Below are positions 34,343 through 43,600 of a DNA stretch of 64,000 bases, piece after piece; position 1 is the first letter of the stretch; every line of letters begins with the position of its first letter. Source of the DNA: an uncultured Eubacteriales bacterium (GTDB lineage: Bacteria; Bacillota; Clostridia; Oscillospirales; CAG-382); NCBI GenBank assembly GCA_934502885.1, contig CAKSUT010000002.1, positions 248,001-312,000 on the forward strand, given 5' to 3'. Below the pieces are notes generated by a model that did no database searches, was not told the origin of the DNA, and saw only the letters and a program-made list of their open reading frames with translations. The translations under genes were made by a program, and so were the position numbers.

Positions 34343-35827
34343 ATGTTTGAAAGAATCTCTCCCGAACAGGCAGGTGTATCGTCAAAGGCGGTGCTCAAAT
34401 TCATAAAGACGCTTGAAAAGTACAGATTCAACACGCACAGCATTATCATGGCGAGAGGCGGCAAAATCTTCTCCGAGTGCTACTATGCCCCCTTTGACCG
34501 CAATTTCAAGCACAGAATGTATTCAGTATCGAAGAGCTTTGTGTCGGTTGCGGTGGGACTTCTCGTCGAAGACGGCAAAATAAGCCTTGACGACACGCTT
34601 ATGTCGTATCTTCCCGAATACACGGAAAAGGCAAAGGAAGCAGGAAACTTCGAGTATCTGAACGCCATGACAATAAGGGATATGCTCGAAATGCAGACCT
34701 GCAAGGGCAACTCACGTATTGACTGGTTTGCGGCTAAGCTTCCCGACAGAGTGGACGTCTACTTCAAAAAGGGTTACGACAGACCCTCCGGCATGATTTT
34801 CAACTACGACAGCCCCGGCTCGTATATGCTCGGAGTTATTGTCGAGAGAATAACCGGGAAACCTTTCCTCGATTTTATGAAGGAGCGGTTTCTCGAAAAG
34901 TGCGGTTTTTCCTCCGACGCCTACTGTCTCAAGTGTCCCGGCGGTCACTCGTTCGGAGACTCGGGAGTTATGTGTACGGCGAGAGATCTTCTCATTTTCG
35001 CACGCTTCGTAATGAACGGCGGCACATGGGAGGATGTTCGTTACATGGACGAGGGCTACCTTCGTGAAGCAACCTCGCGCAAAACCGCAAACGAGGTAAG
35101 AGACATAGTTACCTACGACTCTCTCGGCTACGGATATCAAATCTGGAAAGCTCCGCGCGATGGCTTTGCGTTCGTCGGAGTGGGCGATCAGTTTGCGATA
35201 TGCGACCCGAAAACCGATTTTATTTTCATCATAAACTCCGACGATCAAGGTTACACCAACTCAAGACCTATCCTCTATCATGCGCTTTACGACTACATAG
35301 TCGAGGAACTTGGGGAATCTCTACCCGAGGACAAAAAGGCATACGGTGAGCTTCTCGAATACGAAAAGACGCGCAAGCTCAACATTGCAAGAGGCAGTAT
35401 CTCAAGTGCGTATGCCGACGCGGTAAACGGCGTCACATTCAATCTCGAACCGAATCCCATGGGAATCACTCATTTCAGGCTAAGCTTTGACGGCGACGAG
35501 GGTGTGTTCTCCTACACAAATGCGCAGGGCGGCAAAGAGCTTCGCTTCGGCTTCGGCAAGAACGTGTTCGGAATATTCCCCCAGACGGGTTACTCCGACA
35601 TGGTGAGCGGCGAGGACTGTCCCGGAAACACATACAAGTGTGCGGTATCCGCCGAATGGCAGGAGGAAAAGAAGCTTCACCTCAAGGTGCAGATAATCGA
35701 CAAATATTTCGGACTTCTCGATATACTCTTCTCGTTTAAGGACGAAAAGGTTCTTGTTGCGATGGAAAAGACCGCCGAGAGCTTCCTCGACGAATACACC
35801 GGCTTTGCCAACGGCAAGAGAGCTTAA
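34343..35827 (+). CDS. Beta-lactamase-family serine hydrolase, copy 2
   Basis: Same length (494 residues) and motifs (SVSK near 68) as the copy at 32631, with the same ribosome binding site. The proteins differ at four positions close to the C-terminus: Cys to Tyr near 455, Arg to Lys near 466, Lys to Glu near 479 and Asn to Ser near 480. The rest is identical, so the duplication is recent or has been kept uniform by recombination. It ends just before a strong terminator and probably closes the fucU operon. Confidence 0.87.
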   Translation: MFERISPEQAGVSSKAVLKFIKTLEKYRFNTHSIIMARGGKIFSECYYAPFDRNFKHRMYSVSKSFVSVAVGLLVEDGKISLDDTLMSYLPEYTEKAKEAGNFEYLNAMTIRDMLEMQTCKGNSRIDWFAAKLPDRVDVYFKKGYDRPSGMIFNYDSPGSYMLGVIVERITGKPFLDFMKERFLEKCGFSSDAYCLKCPGGHSFGDSGVMCTARDLLIFARFVMNGGTWEDVRYMDEGYLREATSRKTANEVRDIVTYDSLGYGYQIWKAPRDGFAFVGVGDQFAICDPKTDFIFIINSDDQGYTNSRPILYHALYDYIVEELGESLPEDKKAYGELLEYEKTRKLNIARGSISSAYADAVNGVTFNLEPNPMGITHFRLSFDGDEGVFSYTNAQGGKELRFGFGKNVFGIFPQTGYSDMVSGEDCPGNTYKCAVSAEWQEEKKLHLKVQIIDKYFGLLDILFSFKDEKVLVAMEKTAESFLDEYTGFANGKRA

Positions 35828-35851
35828 CTGTCACGTAAATATAAATGAAAA

Positions 35852-35889
35852 CGGGGACTGTACTTTAAAGGTACGATCCCCGCATTTTT
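35852..35889 (+). terminator. Terminator of the fucU-hydrolase operon
   Basis: CGGGGA (35852-35857) pairs with TCCCCG (35877-35882), and an inner GTAC/GTAC stem closes the loop; ATTTTTT follows. Confidence 0.88.
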
Positions 35890-35899
35890 TATAGCCGTT

Positions 35900-36751
35900 T
35901 TATTTCTTCGACGATATAATTTCCTTTGCCATTTCGACAAGCTCGTCGGACGAAATATCGTTTATGCCAAAAACAAAGAGATAATATGAGATACCGTCGG
36001 TGTTCCACATTGCCGAGGTGCAGTTGATTTCCGTCTTTACGGGTCTTGCGTTTTCTCCTTCAAAGTTCTCTTTATTGACACTACTGAAAAAGTACGTTCC
36101 CTCCTCTTCAAGCACTTTGTCTTCATCGGTCATTACGTAATCCTCCGGAACAAGAAGCATAATCTGCTCGGACTTGTAAATATCCGTTCCATCGTAAGTT
36201 TCGGCGAATGTGGCTTTGTCTCCTTTCAGATACTGTGAATACGACATATCGTCTTCGTACTCTTTTTCTATATTGAGAGTGATTTCGCGGTCGCCGTTTT
36301 TATAAGTAATGTCAATTCCGTAAAACAAGGGCGAGTCGGTTCCGTCGTCGTAGACGTCGTAGTTATTTATCTTTGCTGCACCGTCAAAGATATAGCCGTT
36401 CGAGAAGCGTTCGGGGATTTCGTAGCCAAGCTCAAAGCCGAACTTTTTCTCGAATTTTTCGTCCTGAGGCAATTTTTCGTATGACTTATACGTGTAATTC
36501 GACGACGACCAGCCGATGCGCGAGCTCTTGATTTTCGCGCCTCCGGCAAACACAGCCCCCGTGAGAATCAATGCCGCCGCGGCAAATGCCAGCACTTTTT
36601 TCCATGTAAAACCTCTGTTAATCATAGTACTCCTTCTTTCCTGTTCGCAATGTTCCGTCTTCTCGGGAAGCATCTCCAGAGTGTCCGCCACCCTTTTTGA
36701 AAACGTCTCGGAAGGAAACGGGTAAAGTTCGTCAAGCTTTTCGATTTTCAT
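35900..36751 (-). CDS. Membrane anti-sigma factor-like protein, partner of the ECF sigma
   Basis: A 283-residue protein with a cytoplasmic N-terminus of about 50 residues, one membrane helix (KVLAFAAAALILTGAVFAGG, near 51-70) and an extracellular domain of about 210 residues that resembles DUF4367-type sensor domains; it ends in MAKEIISSKK. It is encoded 18 bp downstream of an ECF sigma factor, which suggests that it holds the sigma factor inactive. ATG 36751 was chosen over GTG 36760, with AAAGGA upstream. A second in-frame ATG at 36625 has its own strong AAGGAG site and would omit the N-terminal 42 residues. The signal sensed is unknown. Confidence 0.7.
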   Translation of the reverse strand: MKIEKLDELYPFPSETFSKRVADTLEMLPEKTEHCEQERRSTMINRGFTWKKVLAFAAAALILTGAVFAGGAKIKSSRIGWSSSNYTYKSYEKLPQDEKFEKKFGFELGYEIPERFSNGYIFDGAAKINNYDVYDDGTDSPLFYGIDITYKNGDREITLNIEKEYEDDMSYSQYLKGDKATFAETYDGTDIYKSEQIMLLVPEDYVMTDEDKVLEEEGTYFFSSVNKENFEGENARPVKTEINCTSAMWNTDGISYYLFVFGINDISSDELVEMAKEIISSKK

Positions 36752-36769
36752 ATTCTTCACATTCCTTTC

Positions 36770-37249
36770 TTACTCCGACAGATACTCTTTAAGTTTTTTG
36801 CGTGCGTGAGAAAGTCTGCTTTTGACGGTTCCGCACGGTACTCCCGTCATCTGCGCCGTTTCCACAATGCTGTAGCCCTCTATGTAGTAAAGCACCACGG
36901 CAAGACGAAGCCCCTCGTCAAGGCTGTCAACCGCTTTTTTTACTGCGTACCGCTCTGCATAGCTGTCTCCGCTTTCGTCCGACGGTATATTTTCCGCGGC
37001 TTCCTCGTCATACGGCAGAAACCGTCCGTACTTACGCTTATACATTTTGCATTCGTTTATGAGTATTCTTGTCAGCCATGTTCGGAAATAATTCTCGTTT
37101 TTCAATCCGTCCAAATTCCGCCATGCGGCGAGTATTGCATTTGCGACGGCGTCCTCACAGTACGAATCGTTTCCGAGAATGCACTTTGCCGTTCGGTACA
37201 GCGTTTTTTCGCATTCCTTTACCTTATCGGCAAACTCCGTTTTTTCCAT
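36770..37249 (-). CDS. ECF-type RNA polymerase sigma factor
   Basis: A 159-residue extracytoplasmic-function sigma factor. Region 2 includes DAVANAILAAWRNLDGLKNE and FRTWLTRILINECKMYKRK; region 4 has LAVVLYYIEGYSIVETAQM and the helix-turn-helix GVPCGTVKSRLSHARKKL. ATG 37249 was selected because AAAGGAAAA lies upstream; the longer start at 37267 does not have one. It is followed by its probable membrane anti-sigma factor, the usual pairing. Confidence 0.92.
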   Translation of the reverse strand: MEKTEFADKVKECEKTLYRTAKCILGNDSYCEDAVANAILAAWRNLDGLKNENYFRTWLTRILINECKMYKRKYGRFLPYDEEAAENIPSDESGDSYAERYAVKKAVDSLDEGLRLAVVLYYIEGYSIVETAQMTGVPCGTVKSRLSHARKKLKEYLSE

Positions 37250-37353
37250 TTCGTTTTCCTTTCGCAAATTCTTCGTTTTGGTAACAAGCCGAGTACTCTT
37301 TTTCTCATTACGTCAATTAGATGAATCTTTATGCCGTTCGGTTCACGCAGAAT

Positions 37354-37383
37354 AAAAAAAAGTCCCCCAAATTCGGAGGACTT
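37354..37383 (-). terminator. Terminator of the stalk-domain gene
   Basis: On the minus strand AAGTCCTCC pairs with GGGGGACTT (37375-37383 with 37360-37368), 9 bp with one mismatch, followed by a run of eight T. Confidence 0.85.
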
Positions 37384-37393
37384 ACACTTTCTG

Positions 37394-38659
37394 TCACCTC
37401 AGTTCGGACATATTGCCCGTGATAAGGTCTATCTCGTAATACTTATCGTAGCTGAACGTGACGGTCTTTGTCTCTTCGTCTATTTTTACAAAGTCAAAGG
37501 TCTTGGTGCCGTAAAGGCTTACCGACTCGAAAAAGTCGGCGTAATTCGTCACGTTGCCGTAGTTGTCGATACGGAGAAGAAGCATATTCGGTCCGTGCGG
37601 AGTGCCTTGCGAAAGTGCGAGGAAAGTACACTCGTCGAAATCCGCTCTTGCACGAACGACGGCATAAAATCCCTCTTCCGAGGTGTAATACCTGACAAGC
37701 GCTTCTCTCGGGGGCTTATACGGTTCGAGCTTGTCCGCTATCCTGCAAAGCAATTCATAGTTAAGACACTGACTGTAGCCGCTTTGAATCTCAAGTCTCG
37801 GTACTGTCGCTCCCTCATCAAGGTACATCTCAACGTGCGAAGACGGGATTTTTACATAGCCTATAATATATGCAGCACTGCCGACAGTGAGTGTACACGG
37901 CGAGTATTCGGGAAGTGAAGAATAATATGCGGCATATTCCTCGGAGGAATAATCAATCGGTTTATAATCGTCGGTGTGCCGCCTGAAAAATGCGTATTCG
38001 TCCGATGACAGCGAGAGAAAATCATAATTCTTCTCACTCAAAATTCTGTTGAACTCGTACATCTTTGCGACGTCGGTTACAAGGAAGTCGAGCGACACAC
38101 GTCTTTCGTCGGGATTCCATTTGCATACCGCTCCGTACCTTGAATAGGGCGTACCGTAGAGTGCGGCGTTTCCGATATCCTCAACTGCCGCCGCCATTCT
38201 TCCGCCGAGTGAAAATGCCTTTATCTCATAGCCGTTGAGGTAGGTTTTGATGTCGCTCTCATATATGTTTCCGACCGGAACGCCGACGGTGTCGCCTTTT
38301 TCTGTTTTCTCCGATTCACCTTTTACATAGAAATTATGGAAATCGACGATGAGCGTTCTTATGCTGTCCTCATAGCTGACGGAAGCACCGAGTTTTGCGA
38401 GATCTTCAAGCACGATTGCGGTTTTACCGCCGATGTTATACGATTCGACCTCATACCCGTTGACGGTCGCCGTTATGTCGGTCGAGTAAATGTTGCTGAT
38501 ACCGTCGTCATTCTCTGCAAACGCACCGAGACCGCTAACACTGCGCGGATAGGAATAATTCCCACAGATAACACCATCGTTCTTTGCGGACACTGCGAAG
38601 ACACAGGCGACTATGAAAACTCCAAATGCGGCGGCCGTGACCAAACCTTTTAACTTCAT
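37394..38659 (-). CDS. Secreted protein with two copper amine oxidase-like (stalk) domains
   Basis: A 421-residue protein with a signal peptide (LVTAAAFGVFIVACVFAVSA). Two repeats follow: ITATVNGYEVESYNIGGKTA (near 63) and IKTYLNGYEIKAFSLGGRMA (near 136), the pattern of stalk domains named after the copper amine oxidase N-terminus, which often anchor or present surface proteins in clostridia. The rest (about 190-421) is not recognised. GAAAGGACGATGAG precedes the ATG. It lies 28 bp downstream of the LURP-one-like gene and shares a terminator with it. Confidence 0.65.
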   Translation of the reverse strand: MKLKGLVTAAAFGVFIVACVFAVSAKNDGVICGNYSYPRSVSGLGAFAENDDGISNIYSTDITATVNGYEVESYNIGGKTAIVLEDLAKLGASVSYEDSIRTLIVDFHNFYVKGESEKTEKGDTVGVPVGNIYESDIKTYLNGYEIKAFSLGGRMAAAVEDIGNAALYGTPYSRYGAVCKWNPDERRVSLDFLVTDVAKMYEFNRILSEKNYDFLSLSSDEYAFFRRHTDDYKPIDYSSEEYAAYYSSLPEYSPCTLTVGSAAYIIGYVKIPSSHVEMYLDEGATVPRLEIQSGYSQCLNYELLCRIADKLEPYKPPREALVRYYTSEEGFYAVVRARADFDECTFLALSQGTPHGPNMLLLRIDNYGNVTNYADFFESVSLYGTKTFDFVKIDEETKTVTFSYDKYYEIDLITGNMSELR

Positions 38660-38687
38660 AACTCATCGTCCTTTCATGTAAAATGTA

Positions 38688-39164
38688 TCATTTGTTTCTC
38701 GTACACTTTTCTGCGTCTATCGCAAGCACAAGTATAAGTGCGGCAAGTGAGTCGTTATCATTCACAACGTCTATCACATATGTATCTGAAAATCTGAAAA
38801 GCTCCTTTGAAACGGTCGCAACAAGGTTGCCTGCCGAGTCGACGATGCGGTAATCCCATCCCCAGAAGTCGCCCTCTACCTGCCAGCCGTTGAAGTCAAT
38901 CGTAAATTTCTGCGTGAAGAACGAAAACTCCTTGCAGATACAGCCGACGTAGTTTCCGCCGATGTACAGGTCGAATTTCGGGAGAAACGTGAACACTCTC
39001 TCCTTCACGACTCCAAGCTCATTTCCGTATCTCCCGTCTTCAATCACAAATTTATGTCCCCACGAAAGCTTTCCTCGTACCGAATATGCGATACCGCCGC
39101 CTTCGTAGTAAATATCGTAGCTGTCAAACCATGAAAAAATGCGCTGTTTAAACAGTAATTTCAT
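38688..39164 (-). CDS. LURP-one-related (tubby-like fold) protein
   Basis: A soluble protein of 158 residues. The sequence alternates short beta strands with motifs such as FDSYDIYYEGGGIAYSVRG, KFTIDFNGWQVEGDFWGWDY and SAGNLVATVSKE, a pattern typical of LURP-one/YxjI proteins, which fold as a 12-stranded barrel around a helix. Function is unknown in bacteria. GGGGAGG precedes the ATG. It probably heads a two-gene unit with the stalk-domain protein. Confidence 0.7.
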   Translation of the reverse strand: MKLLFKQRIFSWFDSYDIYYEGGGIAYSVRGKLSWGHKFVIEDGRYGNELGVVKERVFTFLPKFDLYIGGNYVGCICKEFSFFTQKFTIDFNGWQVEGDFWGWDYRIVDSAGNLVATVSKELFRFSDTYVIDVVNDNDSLAALILVLAIDAEKCTRNK

Positions 39165-39239
39165 GTTTACCTCCCCTTTTCGGCTTCAGTGTAGCATAAA
39201 AAAATGACGGCAAGGTAGCGCAATTCTAAAAAAAGTATA

Positions 39240-39279
39240 AAAATATACCGTGCCGGGAAATATTGCTCCGTCGGCACGG
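39240..39279 (-). terminator. Terminator of ackA
   Basis: CCGTGCCG and CGGCACGG (39248-39255 with 39272-39279) form an 8-bp stem; on the minus strand TATATTTTTAT follows. Confidence 0.75.
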
Positions 39280-39293
39280 CACTTTCTTTTGAA

Positions 39294-40490
39294 TTACTTG
39301 CAGAGTTCGTATGTATCTCTTGCGATCATAAGCTCTTCGTTGGTCGGGATAACAAGCATCTTGACCTTTGCGTCTGGAGCGGAGATGTCGTTCTCGTCGG
39401 AGGTTCTCTTAGCCTTTGCATTAAGCTCCTCGTCGATCTTCACGCCCATGAATGCGAGCTTCTCGGCAACTCTCGAACGGTACTGAGGATTGTTCTCACC
39501 GATACCGCCGGTGAAGATAACCGCGTCAAGACCGCCCATAGCTGCGGCGAAACCGCCGATGTACTTTGTGAGCTGGTGACAGAGCATGGACTCGATAAGC
39601 TGTGCTCTCTTGTCTCCTGCCCTGGCTGCCTCTTCGATGTCTCTGTTATCGCTTGTTTTCTGGGAAACACCGAGAATACCGGACTTCTTATTCATTATGG
39701 TGTCAATTTCAGCCGGTGTGAGGTTCTCCTTCTGCATGAGAAGAGGAATAATTGCCGGATCAATGGAACCGCAGCGTGTACCCATCATGATACCCTCAAG
39801 AGGCGTAAGACCCATGGTTGTGTCGAAGCACTTTCCGTTCATGATTGCGGAAATGGACGAGCCGTTTCCGAGGTGGCAGGTGACAATCTTCGTATCGGTT
39901 CTGCCGAGCATAGCGGCTGCTCTGAGGCTTACGTATCTGTGGGACGTGCCGTGGAAGCCGTAGCGGCGGATCTTATACTTTTCGTAGTACTCATAGGGAA
40001 GCGCATAGAGGTATGCATAGTCGGGCATTGTCTGGTGGAAGCCTGTGTCGAACACCGCAACCTGCGGAACCCCGGGCATAAGCGACTCGCACGCTCTGAT
40101 ACCCGTGAGGTTGTGGGGGTTGTGGAGCGGTCCGAGTTCGATGCACTCCGTTATCGCTTCGATAACCTTATCGTCAACGATAACCGAACCCGAGAACTTC
40201 TCGCCGCCGTGGAGGACTCTGTGACCTACAGCGGAAATCTCGGAAAGGCTCTTGATAACGCCGTGTTCCTCCGATACGAGAGTATCGAGAACGAGCTTTA
40301 CAGCCTCAGCATGATTTGCCATCCGGATGTCAATCTTGTAGTCGTCTCTGCCGGGAACCTTGTGCTTGAAGTTGCCGCCGGCAATACCTATTCTGTCGCA
40401 CTGACCCTTTGCGAGAACGCTGTCATCGGACATATCGAAAAGCTGATACTTTATCGACGAACTTCCGGCATTGATTACGAGAATTTTCAT
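39294..40490 (-). CDS. ackA: Acetate kinase
   Basis: Acetate kinase makes ATP from acetyl phosphate, the last step of acetate fermentation. The 398-residue protein begins MKILVINAGSSSIKYQLFD (the phosphate-binding signature) and has RYGFHGTSHRYVS near 178, HLGNGSS near 205 and GGIGENNPQYRSRV near 330, all family signatures. ATG 40490 was preferred over 40499 for its GGACAGGTG ribosome binding site and the canonical N-terminus. It is monocistronic with its own promoter; pta is not adjacent. Confidence 0.97.
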   Translation of the reverse strand: MKILVINAGSSSIKYQLFDMSDDSVLAKGQCDRIGIAGGNFKHKVPGRDDYKIDIRMANHAEAVKLVLDTLVSEEHGVIKSLSEISAVGHRVLHGGEKFSGSVIVDDKVIEAITECIELGPLHNPHNLTGIRACESLMPGVPQVAVFDTGFHQTMPDYAYLYALPYEYYEKYKIRRYGFHGTSHRYVSLRAAAMLGRTDTKIVTCHLGNGSSISAIMNGKCFDTTMGLTPLEGIMMGTRCGSIDPAIIPLLMQKENLTPAEIDTIMNKKSGILGVSQKTSDNRDIEEAARAGDKRAQLIESMLCHQLTKYIGGFAAAMGGLDAVIFTGGIGENNPQYRSRVAEKLAFMGVKIDEELNAKAKRTSDENDISAPDAKVKMLVIPTNEELMIARDTYELCK

Positions 40491-40517
40491 TTGATACACC
40501 TGTCCTTTATATTATTG

Positions 40518-40529
40518 TTTGCATGCAAA
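40518..40529. promoter_or_regulatory. Perfect 12-bp palindrome, possible ackA operator
   Basis: TTTGCATGCAAA is a perfect inverted repeat that lies a few bases downstream of the predicted ackA transcription start, a position suited to a repressor. Confidence 0.45.
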
Positions 40530-40542
40530 TTTACAACAAGTA

Positions 40543-40571
40543 ATTATACACCCAAATCCTTTTTTTTTCAA
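40543..40571 (-). promoter_or_regulatory. Sigma-A promoter of ackA
   Basis: On the minus strand TTGAAA (40571-40566), 17 bp, TATAAT (40548-40543). The spacer begins in a run of A. Confidence 0.75.
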
Positions 40572-40639
40572 GTGTATTCCCTCATTTTTTTAAACTTGTT
40601 TACATTCTGTGCATTTTCTTGCATATTATGCTGTTATGC

Positions 40640-40676
40640 GCAAAACAGAGGCATAACGTCAAACGAAATGCCTCTG
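40640..40676 (-). terminator. Terminator of the LVIVD-dockerin gene
   Basis: A perfect 9-bp stem, CAGAGGCAT with ATGCCTCTG (40646-40654 with 40668-40676), is followed on the minus strand by TTTTGCG. Confidence 0.7.
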
Positions 40677-40699
40677 TCTGTATTTGGCAAAACAGGTAT

Positions 40700-43600
40700 T
40701 TATCCGCCTATCAGATTCTTGAAAAACTGCGACAAATCTGAAAGCGTCACCGTTCCGTCACGGTTTGTATCCATCTGTGCGTAGGTCTTACGGCGTGAGA
40801 TATTCTTTAAGAAGCACGTCAGGTCTGCCGCATTGACCGTCTTATCTCCGTTGATATCTCCGATAACGGCGTTCGGATCATCAATTATCGAGAAGCGAAT
40901 AATTCCCGCATTTCCTGCCGGGATATAGATATACTTATCCGTGATAAGAGCAAGATCCGGGTTGCTGTTTACCTTGATATAGCTCAGCAGAACGGCGTTC
41001 TCAATGTCTGTCACGTCTACCGCGAAAAATTCTCCGCTTGTTCTGTTGCTTGCACAGAGGAGATTTCCCTCAATTACCGTCTTGCCGGAAACATACAGCG
41101 TGTTTCCGTTTTCGTCCTTAGGCGGTTTATTGCCGCTTTTGTCTTTAACGACATATTTTGTAAGCGTATTAAGATTACTCAAGGTTTCATCGAGCGGATC
41201 AAAGACCATATGGGAACCCCTCAAATTAGTGACGACCTTATCACCGTAAGGAGCAATACCGTTCGACATCGGAGATGCACCGGTGATCTTTCTGCTCGCA
41301 ACAAATGCGTGCGGAATCTCTCCGTTTTCGTCCTCGAGCATATCGATTACCTTCATAACGCCTGTATGCCACATAATTACGGCATATCTTCCGTCAACCA
41401 AACCGCTTGAGAACTGACGGTAATACAGAAGTCCCGTTGAACCGGAGTTGAACACGGTCTGACCGCTGCCTGCAGTTTCACCCGGAATGTCATCATACAC
41501 GATACCCACGGGATTATCGAGATCTCTGAAATCTATCACTTCGGCATACTGTCCGCCGAGATGTACGAGAACATAGTTTCCGTCTGTTGAAAGCAGCAGC
41601 TGCTTTGCCGGCTGGACGAAGGTTGAGTAATTTAAGAGCGACTTCTTGTTGGAAAGCCTCGTAAGAGTAACCTTATCTTCCCCGATACTGTAGATTGAAG
41701 TGCCGTTTCTGCCCTCAGCGGCATACAGTCTGTTTCCGAAGACCTTTACGTCTCCGACAATACCGCCGACATCGTAGTTTTTCAAAAGCTTGAGATCCTC
41801 ATCGTATATTCTTATTCCGCCGAAACCGCAGGCGGCATATATTATACCGTCCTTTTCAGCTGAGGCATATGCCTGACCGCCGCACATTGTGTGTTCGTAG
41901 TTTGTAAGTGTATCGGCAAGAAAGTCGAAGTCATAAAACTCGCCAGCCTCGGTAAGAGTACCGCTCGGCTCCCTCTCCGCTGTTTTGAATACAAAGCTCT
42001 CTGCGCCGTACTCGGCTGCATCGAATATGTGAAGGTCGGTTCCCGTTGCGGCAATATACATATATCCGTCGGTTACGGCAAAGCCTCCGATGGGAGATTT
42101 CAAAAAGCTGCTTGTGTCGTATGGAAAATGAAAATCCGATGTGACGGTTTCAATTCCGTGATGACCTTTATACTGATTATATCTTGCCGTTCCGCTCGGA
42201 ATCACTACGGAAATATGTGAAAGCCGTATGGGACTTTCGGGATTGGTAACATCGTAAACGAATATACCGTTGAAGGTATTGCTCAAATATGCGTATTTCG
42301 TTCCGTTCCTTTCCGAAAGCTCAACCGTCCAATAGTCATCTCCGAGCTTATAGAACGTTCCGTCTATTCTCACTGTCGAAAGATATGTGTAACTGCCGTT
42401 CTTTATGTCCGAAACATCGAAAATATCCATGCCGTTTCCATAGCCCCAGCTGAGAGTTCCCTTGGGAGAGGTTGAGCTGTAACCGGGCGAATGATGTCCT
42501 GTTGCGGCATAGAGGATACCGTCCTTTATCTTTATGCCGTCGCCCTGTCCGGTAAGGGGAATGTTGACAATATTTCTCGGATTTGCGGGATTTGAAACGT
42601 CAAAGACCTGTACCTCTCTGTTTGCCCAGCAGCCTGCGTAAAGAAGTCCGTCGATTATCTCGCACGACTGTGCCTCACCGGAATATATGACGGAGACATG
42701 GTGCGGTTTGTCTATATCCGAGATATCAATGATTTCGGTTCCGAAGGTACGGCAGGAAACAAAGGCATACTTTTCGGTCACGGCAAGACCCGTCGCCATT
42801 TCTATTGTATCATATGCCGCAGCTATGACGGGATTTTCCTTATCGGTCACATCAATAATGTACATACCGCAATCACGGGCGGTGATTATCACAGCCTCCT
42901 TATCCGGCACAAGCCTTATCTGCCGAACCGTGCCGAGATTTTCTATGCCGGACTTCCAAACGGGAGCGGAGGGATCTTCCTTTATGGAAAGAATATCAAA
43001 TGCACCCCCGTTTATGACGTAGAGATACTCACCGTCCGTATCCACATCGGTGGCACGGCCGATTTTTGACGCATCGCCGAAGCCGGTTGCGGAATCGTCA
43101 AGATCTATTTTCTTCCAGCCTTCCTCGGGGCAGAGAAATTGCCCGTGCTCAAGAGCGGCGATCGTTGTACTTTTTCCGTAATATGTGAGAGAAAGACCCG
43201 ATACAAGTATATCTCCGCTTCTGTCCGCAATATCAAAACGCACTCCGCCGACATTCGATGTACAGCTGTACGGCACGCTGAATTTTGTCCACTGTGTGGG
43301 AACATAATATGTAAATGTCGTGTCACCTGCCACAGCACCGTTGTTATCTGAAAGAGAAATCTCAACCGGCATAACTCCGGTCAATGCCTTTGCGTAAAAT
43401 TCAAGGTGTACGACATTTCCGCTTGTCTCTGCCATGCCCATACCGTCGAGCTTTGTGAAAGCCGCAAAGGAAGAAACATCGGAGGTTCTCGATATTTTCA
43501 ATGCCGAGGTATACTCAAAGCCGTCAAATGCGATGCTTTCGGTTCCGACAGAACCTGTTGCATCGGACTCCGATACCGCCTTTGTGTTCTCAATAAAATT

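Larger units (their letters stand above)
34136..35841 (+). repeat. Direct repeat copy 2 (1706 bp)
   Basis: Second copy of the duplicated unit. After 35841 the sequence diverges from copy 1 and leads into the natural terminator, so copy 2 retains the original downstream context while copy 1 retains the original upstream context. Confidence 0.95.

Noticed and set aside
32424..35841. The 1.7-kb direct repeats considered as a mobile element.
   Set aside because: No transposase, terminal inverted repeats or target-site duplication is present; the unit simply contains neighbouring genes.
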